Source of the DNA: JAFASC01 sp034669505
Lineage (GTDB): Bacteria; Pseudomonadota; Alphaproteobacteria; Rhizobiales; Beijerinckiaceae
Length of the DNA stretch: 64,000 nt
NCBI GenBank assembly: GCA_034669505.1
Contig: JAXDNJ010000026.1
Span: forward strand, 1-64,000
Direction of reading: 5' to 3'
The translations under genes were made by a program, and so were the position numbers. The notes under the pieces were generated by a model, which saw only the letters and a list, made by a program, of their open reading frames with translations, searched no databases and was not told where the DNA came from. Each line of letters starts with the position of its first letter. Position 1 is the first letter of the stretch. Positions 63,388-64,000 of this stretch are shown here, piece after piece.

Positions 63388-63951
63388 GTGGCAAAAGAGC
63401 AACCGATCGTAACGGGAATGGCCGGCCGCTATGCCACCGCCCTGTACGAGCTCGCCAAGGAACAGCACGCGACCGAGGAGGTCGCAGCGGCGCTTGTGAC
63501 CTTCCGCAACATGGCGCAGGAAAGCGCCGACCTGCGCCGGCTGATCCGTAGTCCCGTCATTGCGGCCGACGCACAAGTAAGGGCGCTTGAAGCCATATTC
63601 GCGAAATCCGGTATCTCCGGTATCGCGGCAAACTTCCTGAAGCTCGTCGCAGCGAAACGTCGGCTCTTCGCGATCGATGCGATGACCCGCGACTTCGAGA
63701 AGCTGCACGATGCCGAACGTGGCATCAAACGCGCCGAAGTCACCGTTGCGCATCCGCTTTCCAACGAGCATACCGCCGACCTGCAGCGCACGCTGCGCGA
63801 TGTCACCGGCGGCAGGGATGTGGAAGTCACGACCAATGTAGATCCCTCGATAATCGGCGGGATCGTCGTCAAGCTCGGTTCGCGCATGGTCGACGGATCG
63901 GTACGCACTAAACTGAATTCAATCCGCACACGTATGAAAGAGGTCGGCTGA
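63388..63951 (+). CDS. atpH: ATP synthase F1 subunit delta
   Basis: 187 residues from GTG 63388 (MAKEQPIVTGMAGRYATALY), with GAGG at 63372-63375; the frame is open from 63352. Typical OSCP/delta text: GMAGRYATALYELAKEQHAT, LRRLIRSPVIAADAQV, ANFLKLVAAKRRLFAIDAM, and the end VDPSIIGGIVVKLGSRMVDG-like segment (PSIIGGIVVKLGSRMVDGS). It is the first gene of the F1 operon (delta before alpha), as usual in alphaproteobacteria. Confidence 0.96.
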   Translation: MAKEQPIVTGMAGRYATALYELAKEQHATEEVAAALVTFRNMAQESADLRRLIRSPVIAADAQVRALEAIFAKSGISGIAANFLKLVAAKRRLFAIDAMTRDFEKLHDAERGIKRAEVTVAHPLSNEHTADLQRTLRDVTGGRDVEVTTNVDPSIIGGIVVKLGSRMVDGSVRTKLNSIRTRMKEVG

Positions 63952-64000
63952 TGGATATCCGCGCGGCAGAGATTTCCGCGATCCTCAAAAACGAGATCGC
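63951..64000 (+). CDS. atpA: ATP synthase F1 subunit alpha, N-terminal fragment
   Basis: ATG 63951 overlaps the atpH stop by one base (TGATG). The visible codons read MDIRAAEISAILKNEI, the usual start of alphaproteobacterial AtpA; the gene runs off the right edge after 50 bases. Confidence 0.93.
   Translation, partial: MDIRAAEISAILKNEI

Overview
The window is high-GC chromosomal DNA of an alphaproteobacterium, almost certainly of the order Hyphomicrobiales (Rhizobiales). The grounds are gene content and order: a chvI-chvG-hprK-EIIA(Man)-ptsH run next to pckA, a TIGR02302/DUF4175 membrane protein, ptsP (EI-Ntr) with an N-terminal GAF domain, a Tim44-like gene divergent from secB, a five-gene liv operon, and many ATGA/TGATG gene overlaps. 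No species is claimed.

Layout. 1-5.3 kb: a branched-chain amino-acid (or related) ABC transporter operon on the minus strand (livH-livM-livG-livF-small membrane protein-livK, the last gene running off the left edge). 5.4-9 kb: a flavin reductase, a lone Tat-exported substrate-binding protein and a two-gene ABC exporter. 9.1-10.6 kb: pcaD-pcaC of protocatechuate degradation, with PcaD carrying a histone-H1-like Lys/Ala tail. 10.7-15.6 kb: a plus-strand maturation operon for a molybdenum hydroxylase (CoxD/MoxR ATPase, CoxE VWA protein, two XdhC halves, a molybdopterin-binding protein, a MobA/MocA-like transferase) without the enzyme it should serve. 15.9-20.7 kb: TIGR02302 protein, Na+/H+ antiporter, PaiB-like protein. 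20.9-24.9 kb: ptsH, EIIA(Man), hprK, chvG, chvI, the regulatory phosphotransferase and envelope-stress two-component system. 25-31.6 kb: hugZ, an A+T-richer lipoprotein gene plus a small basic protein, pckA, an FMN reductase, small membrane and secreted proteins and a CDP-diacylglycerol pyrophosphatase.

31.6-49.7 kb is the accessory part. At 31.9-36.6 kb lies a set of divergent genes for coiled-coil proteins: a crescentin-like filament-type protein of 499 residues, smaller coiled-coil paralogues on both arms, and a protein with a PodJ-like N-terminal motif. The set is bracketed by two ~158-bp direct repeats (31681-31838 and 37783-37940). At 38.1-42.5 kb a visibly A+T-richer three-gene operon encodes what looks like an energy-coupling-factor (ECF) transporter in which the two ATPase domains are fused to each other and to a SAM-dependent methyltransferase, and in which the S-component domain carries an extra ~280-residue membrane domain. 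This is my best candidate for an undescribed system. dnaK (without dnaJ) follows, then a 1263-residue single-chain restriction-modification enzyme with a small partner gene, then another dispersed-repeat copy.

49.7-64 kb is mostly housekeeping: ptsP, an orphan small protein, paaK-paaI-paaG, an exported amidohydrolase, secB, a Tim44-like protein, nth, a DUF2244 protein, an ssuA-ssuC-ssuB-like transporter, an OsmC protein, and the start of the ATP synthase operon (atpH and the first 16 complete codons of atpA).

No rRNA, tRNA, CRISPR array, transposase or integrase was seen. Start sites were moved from the longest frame where a ribosome binding site, an overlap with the previous gene or family length argued for it; those decisions are given per gene.
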